Shown one piece after another: positions 44,166 through 56,586 of a stretch of DNA of 64,000 nucleotides. The DNA is from Balamuthia mandrillaris (taxonomy: Eukaryota; Discosea; Longamoebia; Balamuthiidae). The translations under genes were made by a program, and so were the position numbers. The notes below the pieces were generated by a model. That model had not been told where the DNA came from. It searched no databases and saw only the letters and a program-made list of their open reading frames with translations. The DNA lies in assembly GCA_031835245.1 (NCBI GenBank), contig JAVKOQ010000107.1, positions 1-64,000 of the forward strand, in the 5' to 3' direction. The first letter of the stretch is position 1. The number at the start of each line of letters is the position of its first letter.

Positions 44166-45469
44166 ATGGAACCAAAAGACGCTGCAGAGGTAGCCTCCCT
44201 TTTCGCGAAGCGGAAGAAGAGGTCGCGTGCACACGCGCGCAAGAAAGGAAAGGAGGAGGACGTGGGGGAGGCCGCCACATCTACTGTCAAAGAGTCCAGC
44301 CTGAAGAAGAAGCGCATGGCTGGAGGGTTGGAACAAAAGGTCGTCAAGGAGAAGCTAGAGGACCCGCTTGAAGAGTATGACTCCAGCAAAACAGCGGTAC
44401 GTCTTATCTTGCTTTCTTCCTGTTGCGAATGCTCACACTCTGATTTATTTATTTTTTTTGAATCACGAAAAGATGCCTCTTGGCAGTACCGACCAGTTGG
44501 CGACAGCCACCTTGGAAACAGAAACGCCTGTTGACAGAGACGCACGGGCCATTCAAGAGCGAGCCAAACAGCTGAACCAAGACCCTGACAACCGGCAGCC
44601 GGAAGATCTCAAGACCTACAAAGGCCTCAGTAACTACACGCAATACATTCAGGCAAGACCTGTTCCAAAAGCTGCTCGGTTTGTTTGTTATTGTTGTTGT
44701 TGTTGTTGCTGCTGCTGCTGCTGTTGTTGTTGTGTTCACTTCTTTCGTCTAGATGTTGTAAACCTAAACTTTTTCTTTTTCTCCCTTATGCAGGGCAGGA
44801 CCGGTGCGAACCTCTCTTCACATAAGAGTAAGCAATAGGTTTGACTATCAGCCTGACATTTGCAAAGACTGGAAAGAAACGGGCTACTGTGGTTATGGAG
44901 GTGCGTTGCTTGTTTCTTCTACAGTTGGAACATTGACAGTTACTTACGCCATTGTTTGCTTCATTGATTTCTTCGTCTGCCACAGACAGTTGCAAGTTCA
45001 TGCACGACAGAGGCGACTACAAGAGTGGTTGGCAATTGGAAAAAGAATGGGAAGAACTCATGGCCAACTCTGCCCAAAGAAGTACGTTCAGTTAACCTGC
45101 ATGCTTAACCAAACATCCCACCGGAACTGTACTAACCTTTTCGCTATTCTTGGACCAAAAGGAGCTGAATTAGAAGTGTCTTCTTCCGACTCAGATGACG
45201 ACCTACCCTTTGCTTGCTTTATATGCCGAAAGCCATTCACAGACCCAGTTGTCACACGGTGCGGCCATTACTTTTGCGAGCGATGTGCGCTGAAGCATCA
45301 TCGTAAAGACACCAAGTGTTATGTGTGCAAGGAGCAGACCAATGGCATCTTCAACCAGGCTAAAGACCTTCGACGAAAGCTGGAGCTCAAAAAACGAAAG
45401 CTGGAAGAGAAGGAAGCGAAAAGGCAGCAAGCAGGAGGGGAAGCAGACGAACAAGAAGAGGACAACTGA
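44166..45469 (+). CDS. RNF113A/CWC24-like spliceosomal zinc-finger protein
   Basis: Cwc24/RNF113A joins the activated spliceosome near the 5' splice site and has a CCCH finger and a RING. Exons give a basic start ([19 protein letters not shown]), [13 protein letters not shown], then [19 protein letters not shown] and YCGYG, continued in the next exon as [10 protein letters not shown], which completes the CCCH finger. After another intron come [38 protein letters not shown] and [14 protein letters not shown], a full C3HC4 RING. A helical Lys/Glu tail ends at 45469. The order and spacing match the family. One intron near 44690-44735 holds GTT/GCT repeats. Confidence 0.92.
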
Positions 45470-45735
45470 CTTGGTTGCCTTCTTCGCAGCAACAACCTAT
45501 TTGTACAAACAAAGCCAAAAGCAAGGAGCTGCTTGTTTTTCTGTTTTTTTGCTTAGTTTAAAAAAGAAAACTCTAAACAACAACAACAACTACAAAATTG
45601 AAGAACAATAAAAGCAGCGAAGGGAGGGGAGGAGTGGATAATGCTACAAGGAAAAGAACAAGGCACAACAGTACAAGTACAGGTGTACACTGCTCTGAGA
45701 AGAAGGGAAAGACGGAAGCATTGTAACAGCAAAGC

Positions 45736-47020
45736 TTAGAGACCAAGGCCAGAGTCGTCGAGAGCTTTGTGGAGGATGATGTCCTTGACGGCGTTGAAGA
45801 CGTGCATGATGTTGTCAGTGTCAGTAGCGCAGGTAATGTGGGGATAGATGTGTTTCTTGGGTTGATCGTTTTGTGCCACAAACTGCTCTCGGATGTAGGA
45901 GCTGCAGCCCTCAAACTCTTGGCCGCCGTTGTACTCGGGGAAGCAAACGGTGAGGGGCACCCGCTTGATCTTGTCCTGGAACAAATCCTTCTTGTTCAAG
46001 AAGAGAATCATGGAAGTTTCCATAAACCACTTGTTGTTGCAAATCTCCTTGAAGAGCTTCAAGGACTCGTGCATGCGGTTCGTAGAATCATCCTCATAGA
46101 GCTTGAGGTCGTACTCGCTGAGAGCCACACAGAAAATAACGGCTGTGACGTCCTGGAAGCAATGCATCCACTTTTTGCGCTCGCTTCTCTGACCGCCCAC
46201 GTCCACCATCCGGAAGTGAGTCTTATCCACGTCGAACTCAGTCTCGATGATACCGGTGGTCTTGGCGCGGGACCTCAGCACGTCCTGCTCGTCCGGCACG
46301 TAGCCCGCTGCCGCCAAGTTGTCTATCTTATCAAAGTAACTTTAATGGTATGGGTTAGAAGATGAGGGAAAGTGGATGGAGAGAGAGAGAGAGAGAGAGA
46401 GAGAAGCAACGTACTAAGCTGCAGAGTCGTTAAGCTGGAACTCGTTGGAACGGGCAAAAGCGGAGCGAATGCCCTCATCTTGCCACAGGGTCTTGATGTC
46501 AGCGGCGATTTGTTGGGTCATTTCCCCTCCGTTCATGAACTCGTCGTTTTCGAGCATCCTGGTGGAGGCCTCCGCGCTCTCCTCAGCAATCTGAATGCCC
46601 AAGTCCTCGCAGGCTTGGCAGAGGGCGCGCATGGAACTAATAGCGTTGTTGTATATGATGGACTTGTAGGCTTTGCGATCCTCAGCGGAAAAGCCATCCT
46701 TGTGAATGATTCTCATCTGTTTGGCAATGGTGCTCTTGCCGCTTTCTCCAGCACCTGCAAGTACCAACAAAGCAAAACATCGACAGAAAGAGGGAATGAT
46801 GATCAGCATATCAACAAAGGCAGGGCAAAAATGGAATTTTTTTTGTTGACAAGGCCGGGTTGCCAAGGAGGAAGCAGTTTGGAGGAGGAAACGTACCCAG
46901 CAGAAGGAGCTTTACCTCATTTTCGAGCCTCCGCTTTTCATCCGCAAGGTGTTTGTTGATGTCCTTGTTTTTGTCGGCCTGCTCCTTGTCCCCAGTCGCA
47001 CTTGAGGCACCACAACCCAT
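45736..47020 (-). CDS. heterotrimeric G protein alpha subunit
   Basis: The start [14 protein letters not shown] has the glycine for myristoylation and a cysteine for palmitoylation. The P-loop [18 protein letters not shown] is split by an intron. The helical domain follows, then [11 protein letters not shown] with the switch I arginine, [16 protein letters not shown] with the catalytic glutamine, LFLNKKDLF and [10 protein letters not shown]. The C-terminus is DDSGLGL and lacks the cysteine that pertussis toxin modifies. All GTPase motifs are intact, so a working switch is expected. The receptor coupled to it is unknown. The intron near 46420-46330 holds a CT run starting about 8 bases after the donor. 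Confidence 0.94.
46379..46404 (-). repeat. (CT)n tract in G-alpha intron
   Basis: GA on plus, CT in the sense strand, about 8 bases after the gtacgt donor. Confidence 0.95.
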
Positions 47021-48043
47021 TTTTTATTTTTTGATGAACAAGAACGAAGCAAGAATCTTTTTTTTTTGTGATTTTTTCCACAGTCAGTTTTTTTTTAAAG
47101 TTTAGAAAAAAACAGCGTTTCTTTCCTCTTTGCTGCTTCCTTCCTCCACCTCCCCCACAACAAAACACCACAACAACGAAAAAAACGCACCGCAACACAC
47201 CCCACACACACACAAAAAAAAAACAAATAATCCAAATAATCGGAAAAAAAAAAAAAGGTTCACCACCACACCAAAAAAAATCCCCCTCACAACGAACAGA
47301 GAGGAGGAGTTTTGTGGTGACCAAACAAACTAACTTCAGTCGAACAAAAAATGGTGGGGGGAAGGGGAGAAAATAAAGGAGCACAAGAATTTGCGGGTCA
47401 AGCTTGTCAAGCTTGTCGAGGGAAGGAAGGGAGAGGAAAGAAGGAGGCAATGGAGGGGAGGGAAAGTACCTGTTTTTCGAGTAAGGCAGTTACCCCCTTG
47501 TTTTTGCCCGCGTAGTTTTGTTTTCTTTGGGTGAAAAGAAAGTGGTGGAAAGAAAAAATGAGGGGAGTACGTTGCGTGTGTGTGTGGGTTCAACTCCCCT
47601 TAAAATGAGCAACATTAAAAATAACCGCAATAATGCATGTTGGCTCGCTTTAGCTTATGTAGCAGCAACCAAGGACATTGTTATGGGGAGATACGCACCT
47701 CACTTTAGTTTAATTACCGCAATTAAACTAAAGGGAGGAAAACGAAGAAGAAAAGGAAGCAGAGAGAAAGGCACCACTTTACTTCAACGAAAATAAATAA
47801 GCGGCGTCTTCATGGTACAGCTAAGAACTCAACCAACCAGAGTGGTCAATTCAAGCCCTTTTTTTTTTAAAAAAAAGAGGTGAAGTAGAAGTGCCTCCTC
47901 TCCTCTTTTGTTGTTGCACCTTTCAATGGGTACGCCGTGTTGAGGCCGGAGTGTGAGATTGCTGGCAGTAGAAAAATGAAAAGAATAAAGAATAAAGAAA
48001 AAAAAGAAAAGAGAGAGAGAGAGAAAAAAAAAGAAAAAAGAAA
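47021..48043. other. homopolymer-rich intergenic region
   Basis: About 1 kb upstream of G-alpha with many A, T and CA runs and no supported gene. A 93-codon frame at 47518-47796 has no motif and ends in low-complexity basic sequence. A perfect inverted repeat lies at 47703-47733. Confidence 0.6.
47703..47733. repeat. perfect 13-bp inverted repeat
   Basis: CTTTAGTTTAATT, a 5-base spacer ACCGC, then AATTAAACTAAAG. It could form a hairpin or be bound as an operator-like dyad. Confidence 0.9.
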
Positions 48044-49810
48044 CTATGGTCTATAGATGGCAACAACTCTGAGGATGGGTTCGCGACAAATGGGGCACTC
48101 TTTGTTTTGCAGTTGCTTGGCGCAGCTCTTGCAGCAAGCCAGATGGCCACACTCCAGGAAAACCGTGTCGATGGTATTATCCATACATACTGTACATAGG
48201 TCCGACTCTTGTTCCGCTGGAGATGACGGTAGAGCAAGGTGCTTTTTCTGTCGTGCCACTGCTGGCGAGCTTGAACCTGGTGAAGACTGAAGAGTATTGA
48301 TCGCAAAGGTTAGTGTTACGAACAACAGGAGGTTCGAAAGAAGTGACGAGAGAGAGAGAGAGAGAGAGAGTGTGTGTGTGTGTATGTGATAAGTCTCAGA
48401 GTAACTATAACTGTGAAACAAAATCATGAGGTTTGTACAAGGTCTACTGCCTCGAAAACCGAGGCAAGTAGGGGGAGTACGTCATGAGCCCATTACAGGA
48501 CAACTTTTGTGATCACGTCATCGACAAATATGCAAAGCACACACGAAATTGACATACACAATGAACAAGAACAAGAAGAATAAGGAAGAGACAGAGAAAG
48601 AAGAAAATGCGCCTGAGTACCGTTTGAACAGCCTTTTTGGAACCGTTCTGTTGTGCACTCCAGCAAGTCCCCAGTGGAATCTTTAGTTTGTTGGTGTGGG
48701 CAGCAGCAAACTGCATGAGAGAAGAGTAGGTCTCGGGTGGGTTCTTTAGAGTAAGACCAACGGGTTGAACGCTATAGAGTAGGCAATGCTTCGTGTTGCC
48801 CTTTCCGTCTACAAATGTGACGGCAAAAGAGCCTTGGTGTGTCTTGCTGAAACGTATCAGATAAGTGCCTGCTGGTTTCCCTTCCAACAAATGGTTGGCT
48901 TCTATAGCCGGTATGTTTCCTCCTAACAACCTGTTTGTAAGTGGTTGAGAGCATCAGGAATGGCGTTACGCATGGAGGAGACAACGAGAGAAGAGAATAA
49001 GAACTAGATAACGTGCCCTTGACGCAATGGTTGGATGAGGCGTTTGACGCAACCTTTGAATGGACCGAACCAACAAAGGAATATATTGAGCTCAAAAGGG
49101 CTGACGAAACCATCGTGTGTAAAGTCTGGAGGAGAAAAAGCAAAGAGAGGGTCAATTGTCGCTAAGCAAACTGGGAGAGAGTTGGAGGAAAAAAAAAACA
49201 CACCCAAAAAATGCCGAAGCTCTGCTTCGCTGTCTTGAAATGAAGAGTCAAGCTTTGACTCCAAGGCGTGTAGAAACGTAGCCCACGGCACCATCAAGTA
49301 CTATGTTTTATCGCACAGCACAGCACAGTAAGAAAAGAACACGAGCAAAGAGAAAGTTCGACGAGAAACCTTTTCACCAAAGGCCTGCTTCCAAAAGTGC
49401 TTGGCTTTTGGGTCTTTGATGATCTCAGCGCCAAGGGGAGGCCCTTCCTGAGGAAACAGAGTAGAGAACTGGGCGACCTTTTGCGTGATCTCAAAGTCCA
49501 GCTTGAAGAGGGCTATCTTTGTACGGAACCAATCCTCTTCGCTCTGCTTGCGTAGCGAACCGCCAACTTGTTCGAGAAGCTTGCGCACCTCTTCCACAGA
49601 GTCGCGTATGCCTTGCACACACACATCGAAAGCAGCCTCGTGGACGTGAGCCTGAAGAAAAGGCACCAACGTGGACCGCACGGAGAGCACCGTAAGTCGC
49701 AGTTCCACGAGATTGTCCTCCTCCGAAGCTAAGCTCTGCTCCAGGGTCTCCAAGATCTGAGCCACTTCGCTGGCCGTTTGCAAGCATGGCCATATGAAGT
49801 TTTCGTTCAT
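48044..49810 (-). CDS. Cbl-like E3 ubiquitin ligase with C-terminal RING
   Basis: Cbl proteins bind phosphotyrosine through a four-helix bundle, EF hand and SH2 unit and ubiquitinate partners through a RING. Here residues 1-130 are helical (SEVAQILETLEQSLASEEDN, VRKLLEQVGGSLRKQ). KHFWKQAFGEKV and VPWATFLHALESKL match the Cbl region before the EF hand. DFTHDGFVSPFELNIFLCWF is an EF loop with Asp, Thr, Asp and Glu in place. LLEGKPAGTYLIRFSKT is the SH2 domain with the phosphotyrosine arginine. The last exon gives CTVCMDNTIDTVFLECGH, CCKSCAKQL and CPICREPILRVVAIYRP, a C3HC4 RING at the very C-terminus. This RING resembles those of IAP and RNF34 proteins more than animal Cbl. Start ATG 49810, stop 48044. 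Confidence 0.8.
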
Positions 49811-50346
49811 CTTTTTTTTTTGTATTTTCTTTTCACTTTTTTCTTGTAGCTTCGGAAGAAGGAAGGCTTGCCGCTGCACCACCACCTACTCTTCCCCTCA
49901 CCTCTTTCACAGCTTTAAGGACGGCTTGTTGTTCTCCTTGTTGTTGTTGCGCTCGCCACACTTTCGCTCTTTCTGCAGCCCAAACTTGTTTGTTCGCTGA
50001 TCTTTTTTGTTTCGTGGCGCTGCGAGCAGCGGTGGTGGCTGTTTTTGCTGCCTACTTTGTCCAGTTTTGCGTGTCCCAGATTTACCCTCCGCTGCGCACT
50101 CAAACACCCTAAATCAACAGGAGAATTGAATAGGGAGAGGGAGAGGGGGAGGGGGAGAGAAGTGTATGAAGAAGAATGAAAAGGGTATGAGCATATGCTA
50201 TAAAAACAAAGTGTGAACACGAAACAATTGGAGCAAAAGAGAGTGAGATACACTTGTGTTGCTTTGGCTTTCACAAAACATTACAGCCAGAAAGAAGGAG
50301 ACTGTAGTCCCTCCGTTCCGATGATCCGGAAGGGTGAGCGGGGCCT
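49811..50346. other. region between Cbl start and Piwi end
   Basis: No gene supported. It holds a T-run just upstream of the Cbl ATG, a GGGAGA-type run near 50129-50158 and no coding exon with recognisable motifs. Confidence 0.5.
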
Positions 50347-53300
50347 TTATAAGAAGTAGAGCTTATTGGCCAAATTTGGATGAGGTGACTTGTGAATGGA
50401 TTGACCGACGAGGAATGCTATCTTGTGGGCATACTGGCAAGGGCTCGGTACGCTGACAGTCCCCGGCCAGTTATAGTAGAGGAAACACATCTTGTAGGTC
50501 AACGATTGCATCTGGTCGGGGTTTAAGTCGGTGGTGTCATAGACGACGTGGTAGTGGGTGGGTGATACCGTGCCCTGCCGAACTGACTGACTGACCAGGA
50601 AGAAGTCGTACCAATCAGAGACGCAGCCGCTGTCCACCAAGGTGCCAGGCAGAGGATTTTTGACACTATTTCCAACTATGAGAAAAGGAAAAGCAAGATT
50701 AGAATGAAACTATGGACAAAGAAAAAAGAGGCGACCGACCTTTCTGGAATAATCTGGTGCGGATGCGCTTTTTGACTACAACCACAGCCATCTTTGGGGC
50801 ATAGCCTCCACCAACCTCTTCAAAGGTCTCATTCAATTGGGGAACTTCCTTCTCAACCTTTGATAGAAGATATTTGCTCTGTCAGTTGTGCAAACATACA
50901 AAGCAAAGGACAAAAAGAAAGATCCAATATTTTAAAAAAAATGAAATCGTACCACAGCATTAAGTTGACCATCGCCCACACCATCACGGAAGACAATGAT
51001 GCGGTGAGGAAGGGTTTTGTTGGCTGTATAGAAAGCCTTCAAGGCGTCTTTGAAAAGTGGCTTTAAGCCAGGGATAATCTCTTGACCCTTGGCTTGGAAT
51101 GTAACACGCGAGTAGAACTTAGTAAACGATGGATTGGTGCTAGCACAAAACCCAGCAACGGACTTGCGGCCATTCCTCGAAGTGTCGTGACATACATCGA
51201 TACCAATCACCATTGTAGCTTGGACAGGGATCTGTGGTAAGATTTTACCAAAATTAACAGCCATTATTGGCATTTAACTGTAGATAAAACCTACCTTGAC
51301 ATGCCAAAGTTGGCCTCCAAGCTTACAGTTAACTTGTAACATTATCTTATTACATACGCTCATAACTGTCTGCTTTTTTTCGAGTGTCCTATGAAGTGTG
51401 TTAATAGGATGGTTGTGGTGAGAAGAGTGTAGCTGCAGCATAGTATAAAAAGGTCATACTTGGCGATAACGCATTGTGATGGGATAGGTTTTTCTAAGCA
51501 GAGGATCTGCTTGATGGCATCGTAGCGATCTTTCTTCGAGTTGCTCAAGATGCATATGACACACTGAATAGCTGGCGTGAGTTTTTGTTTTAAGGCATCC
51601 GTATAGCTGTGGGTTCTATCATCATTGAGAACAATCACTTGAGGCCGTTCCACTCGCATGCCCACTTGCTTGGCGACCTAAATAAAGTTATGCTTCAACA
51701 ACCTGCCAAGAGAGAGAGATCAGGAAATGAAAGCGCCGCATACCTGTTGGAACGTTGGTATGAACTCATCCGCAGTGCGTTGATTCCTCGCCGGGACGAC
51801 CAGAATCCATTGCATCAGAGGAATGGGCTCAATCAACCTCGAAGCTTTGATCATGTTTGACCAATCAGCTGCAATGGAAGCAAGAAAAAAGTAAGCATGA
51901 TGTATTGGAAAAAATAAGTCTGGCATACCTGACTCTGCGCTTGCCTTTTGCTGCTTGTCGGCGAAGATGATTGTCTCGGGAGGCAGTACTCTAGCCTGAA
52001 TATTTAACATGTTAGGCTCAAGAGTAATTCCCCATTGCTTGAACTCCTACAGCGCACACAAGGGTTAGATTGATAAATGTGAAATTCGAACAAACGAAAA
52101 CTGTGAGTAGTTGGCATACGGCCTGAGTGGGTTGATTGGCGTTGACGGCCTTAACAAAGTCGCTTACTTTGGTCATGCGAGTGTCAGGGAAAACCCTTGT
52201 GTGGGTGGCAATATCGCGCATTACCCTAAAGTCTGCTCGCATTTGATCGGAACTAGGTTACAACGTTCGTCAAACGCTGTTAGTCGCGGCGTTATAAGAA
52301 AAAAAAAACGATTCATTACTTACATTCCAGTCATAGAGCAAAGTTCTGGAATTAAATAAATGATATCATCTTCTTGGCCTCGTCTACTTCTCCTGTGGAT
52401 AAGCAACGGTTGTTGCAAGTCTCGAATTGACTTGTTATAATTGACAGCATAATACTTCTGGTAGGACATGTCTTCCCCAGTTCTCTTAGTAAACGTGCTT
52501 GTGGGGGTTTGGCTCCAATCAACGCCGTCAATGCGATAAGTGCAGTTGTTATATCTAGTTGTGCGTGGAAAAATGACGGTGTTAGTTCGAAAGAAAGGAA
52601 GGAACCAAGCAAGGAATTACCTCGTAAGAACAATTTTTCCAACCAACTGCTCATCGGCAATTTCTTTGAACTTACCGCCACGGTCAACCAGGTCATACAA
52701 ATAGTCCAACACCGTATCTGCATGATCACGAGATTAAGTTTGTGATAACAATGTAGGGTGGAATTGTGGTTTTTGTTTGCAAATATAACCTGTGCGCAGA
52801 ATTTTATGGGTTACGTCCACCACAAGGGTCATGCCCGCATCTGCTGGATTGATTGAGGTAAAGTAGCCAGGCCACAACTCGACCTTATGTTGGGGAACGC
52901 TAACAGAACGTGTGGGGTCAAAGTGCTGTCTGCCAATTCTCTTCAGGTCTAACGCACGTAGCGCCTGTTGTTTTCAAGAAACGGAGAAAAAAAAATTATA
53001 AAATTTGTTTCGTACTGCCAGCCTGACGGGTACAAACCTTCTGGAAGAGAATGTTATAGAATTGTAAGGCGACCTGATTCGTGCCTGCCTGGAGTGTATT
53101 GGTGAAAGTGATCTTTGTATTGACAACACAACCGTTTCGCAGTTCATCGTCCCAGTCCATATCCGGCACCTTCTTTTGCAGGAACATAACTGCTCCATCA
53201 AACGCAAAGTTGCCGATCTTATCCTTGGCGTTTTGAATTAGTTGGGTCCTGGCCCTCTTGCTTTGGATATCGGGCTGTTCCAGGTATGGCGGTGCTACAT

Positions 53301-54139
53301 CGTAAGTGTTTGACAGCAACAAGAAAAGAGTAACAACAAAGGTGGAAGCTTACATCGAACTCGACAGCGTATTGGTAAATCTCCCCAGCCACAAGGCGGA
53401 AGACAAAGTGGTTGCAAGCGAGCTGTATACTGCTGCCCAAGCGCTGGTTGGGGGCTGGTGGGCGAGGTGCCAAATTGGTGACTGCGCTGTCAGGCACTGA
53501 GAATGAAAGAAAAAATGCCACCATTAGAAGAAAAAAAGTAGCAAAGATAAAAAACGTAGTACCATGGGCGGATGGTCCCTCTTGCCTTGGCTCTGTGGTG
53601 GTTGAAGTGCTGGGGGGCACCTCTTCCTCTTCCTCTCCGCCAGTAGTTACGGACAAAGCTTGCTGCACCGGAGCGGGAGCTGGTGCCGGAGGAGCCCTCG
53701 GCTGACCCCAGGCAGAACCCAGTGGTGGTGTTTGTTGTTGTTGTTGAGGTGGTGCGACCTGTTGGGATGCTTCTTCGCTTGGGGCAGGAGCTTGACCGTG
53801 ATAGTCTCGGCCTCCTCTAGTGCCTCCTCTTCCTCCACGTTCTCCTCCTCTAGTGCCTCCCCTTCCTCCACGTTCTCTTCCCCTGTCTCCTCCTCTCCCC
53901 CTGCCCCCTCGGTCTCCTCCTCCTCTAGTGCCTCCTCTTCCTCCACGTTCTCCACCTCTTTCCCTGCCACCACCCCTTCCTCCACGTTCTCCCCCTCGTC
54001 CACTTCCCCTCTCACCCCCACTTCCACCGCTAGCACCAGTGCTTGGTTCTCCTCCACCGCCAGCTGCAGCAGGGGCACTGCCTTCGCCAGCGGCCCCTCC
54101 TCCTCCTCCTCCTCCTCCTCCTCGCTTTCTACGTGGCAT
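50347..54139 (-). CDS. Piwi-clade Argonaute with RGG-rich N-terminus
   Basis: Argonautes of this clade use small RNAs to silence targets, often transposons. The start [13 protein letters not shown] leads into about 90 residues of GGRGG, GERGG and DRGG repeats, then a Gln/Pro-rich stretch. The N domain gives [10 protein letters not shown] and [17 protein letters not shown]. The PAZ region lies around [15 protein letters not shown] and [12 protein letters not shown]. After the linker come MID parts (SQCVIAK) and the PIWI domain: [34 protein letters not shown] and [14 protein letters not shown]. The catalytic Asp, Glu, Asp and His are all present, so slicing is likely. The end NKLYFL is typical. 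At least ten introns are visible. Arg-Gly repeats could be methylated and bind Tudor proteins (inference). Confidence 0.92.
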
Positions 54140-54425
54140 AATGTGACTTTAGAGCTTCAGCGGTGAACAGGCAGGCTCTCTTAGTCTGTGCGTCGTCGGA
54201 AAAAAACGTAGCAAGCAGGCAGGTAGGGGAGGAGGGTTCGCCCGAGGCGGGCGTTGTGTCCTGCACAACCAAGCTCCCCCAAAAAAAGGAAAGAAGGACC
54301 CATAATGGCAGCCCTCCTCCTTCTCCTCTCCGCTCCCTTCCCCGTTTTTTCTGCCGATTTTCCGCAATTATCCCACCTGCCGGAAGCCAGCCCAACCTGC
54401 ACTCCCACCGCCCCAGCCAGCCAGC
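54140..54425. promoter_or_regulatory. divergent promoter of Piwi and methyltransferase
   Basis: The 286 bp between the two ATGs hold no supported exon. A hydrophobic plus-strand frame from 54305 is open but joins nothing. Confidence 0.4.
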
Positions 54426-55383
54426 ATGGATCATGCCAGTTGTAGTGCAGCTTGCAACAGTGCAACCCCACCACCACTACCACCACCACAAGAAGAAGAG
54501 GGCTCCCAGTCTTTGTTGTTGTTGGAGAGGTCAAAGAGCACTTGGGACGACTTGAGCGATTGGTGGGATGGTTGGATTGGGGAGGAGGGCGATGTAAATC
54601 GAAGGACCAGCAGCGACCCTATTCTCTGGTCTTTAGCAGGTAATCTTGAGGGCCTCACCGTGCTCGACGCGGGCTGTGGTAATGGTTATTTGAGTCTTCA
54701 GCTGTTGAACCCAAAGCACGGAGTTAAAAAGGTCGAAGCCGTGGATCTCTCTCCAAAGTTGGTCAAGATCGCGCAAGAGAGGCTCAACGCTTCTGCAGCA
54801 ACTGATCGCATTTCCATACGAGAGGACTCCATCACTTCTTTATCAACGGTGGAGAGCTCTTCTATCGACATAATTCTTTCCAACTACGTTGTTCAAGACT
54901 CCCCTTGTTTGCCGTCCATCTGCGAGGCCTTCCATCGAGTACTCAAGCCGGGAGGCAGGGCCGTCCTCGTATTTCTGCACCCTTGTTTCTGTTCTAGCCA
55001 CTTAGTTTCCACTGTACCCTCTCCTTCTTCCTCTTCCGCTGCCACAACGGCAACAACGCCATACGAGCGAGTTTATAGATGGAGTAACGACCACCCTTAT
55101 CTCTGCGAAGAAACGGTCTTTGAGGTCACTTGGGCGGTTCGATATTAGCTTCTCTCTTCCTCAACAACAAAAAAAAAAAAGAACTAACACCAACGTAAAA
55201 TAACAGGGCCTTAAGAAGGATAAGAGTATAACGACCTTCCATCGGCCGCTGTCAGTGTACTTTAGAGAGTTTCAAAGGGTGGGCTTTCAAATCTTGCATC
55301 TCAAGGAGCCTCCCTTCTACAATGCTCTTTATGCTAGTGATGTCTGCTTCTCCATCATTTTTCATCTCCAAAAGCCTTCTTAG
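54426..55383 (+). CDS. class I SAM-dependent methyltransferase
   Basis: Substrate unknown. After a Pro- and Glu-rich start (HASCSAACN, TPPPLPPPQEEEG) comes WDDLSDWWDGW, then the Rossmann core: LTVLDAGCGNGYLSLQLL (motif I), VEAVDLSPKLVKIAQERL with the acidic residue for the ribose, IDIILSNYVVQD and AFHRVLKPGGRAVLVFLHPC. This is a Methyltransf_11 type fold. One intron (gttcgat...taacag, about 55136-55205) leads to the last exon: KKDKSITTFHRPLSVYFREF and FQILHLKEPPFY, then TAG at 55381. The RPLSVYFREF and LKEP...  end resembles small-molecule methyltransferases, but I would not name a substrate. Confidence 0.82.
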
Positions 55384-55593
55384 TTTGAAACAAACAATAA
55401 AAACCACTTTTAGAATGCAGAAGCGTACCTGTTGTCTTATGTTGTTGTTACTTTAACAAATCCTCAGAATGGGCGCAGAGATGTTCTACCTCCGTGTGTC
55501 ATTCGCTTGACATCAGCGAGTTTGGAATGTACGCAGTAGCATCGGAAGAGGCCCTCGTGTAACGCTTGAAGGAAGCCTAGTGGATAGGGCACA

Positions 55594-56548
55594 TCAGGAA
55601 TGTTTGTAATATTCTCCAGCAAGCATAGTATCAAGCCACAAAGGAAGAGAGGACTTTTCCCGGTGAAGTTGTAGTCCATTCTTCTCCTCTTCCAACAAAA
55701 GGCAACGGACGTTGTGCCGTTGCCACAGTTGCTCTACCCGTTGTTGGCTGTCAAGACCCAGCACAACAGCAAAAAGTGCATCCATACCTCCCGCTACAGT
55801 ATACACACGTTAGTTCCTGAAGAGGAAAACAAGAAGGAGAAAGCCAAAAAGTACCCCCAGGAACACCAGCCAAAAGTGTGCCTGTGACCTCCATGGTAGC
55901 ATCTGCCAGCTCCGTTTGCGGCGCAGGCTCTATATTGGCGGTGGATTGCTCCCCCATTTGCTTAAGGCATCGCCGAATGTGCATAAATGTGACCCTCAAC
56001 TGGGCGAGTGTGGGTCCTAATGGCCTGCATGCGCTTGTATTCCACTGGAGATATATGTAATGCATAAGGGGAACTAATCGTGACAAGAGTTGACAGTGAG
56101 GTGGCTTGATAACTTACCTGTGAAGGAGGTAGCTTGGAACAAATGTCAAGTGAGTGATAATAGATTTGCGCTTCTTCCTGGAAGTGCTGCCACAATGTCG
56201 CAAAAAGACCAAGTGCTTGTTCATTGGCTCTGTTCAACCGTTGCCAAAGATTCTCTTCTGCTTAAGACATCATGTTAATAAGGACCACGTAACTCATGAG
56301 CGAACCAAGCGACTCACCAACAGTATCTTCTCTCTCCATTTTCGCTTTCCACGCCATTACTTTGGCGACCATGCCTGGCGTGTGAGCTCCTTCGGACCTG
56401 TCGCCCAGCATAAGCAGCATCCCTGGTGGCAGGCCTAGCCTTTCATGTTTGTCATCCCAAGCCTCCGACCGAAGTAATTCCAGGAAGGCTTGTCCTGTTG
56501 CAACTATCTCCAGTTGACCGTATTTCTGGTTCTGTGTATCAGTAACGA

Positions 56549-56586
<38 letters not shown>

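Noticed and set aside
45769-46365. 198-codon plus-strand frame
   Set aside because: Antisense shadow of G-alpha exons.
47518-47796. 93-codon plus-strand frame as a gene
   Set aside because: No motif, low-complexity basic end and homopolymer-rich surroundings.
53647-54166. Several open frames on both strands over the Piwi N-terminus (Glu-rich, Ser-rich, Pro-rich)
   Set aside because: They follow from the GC-rich RGG repeat; only the RGG frame joins the Piwi domains.
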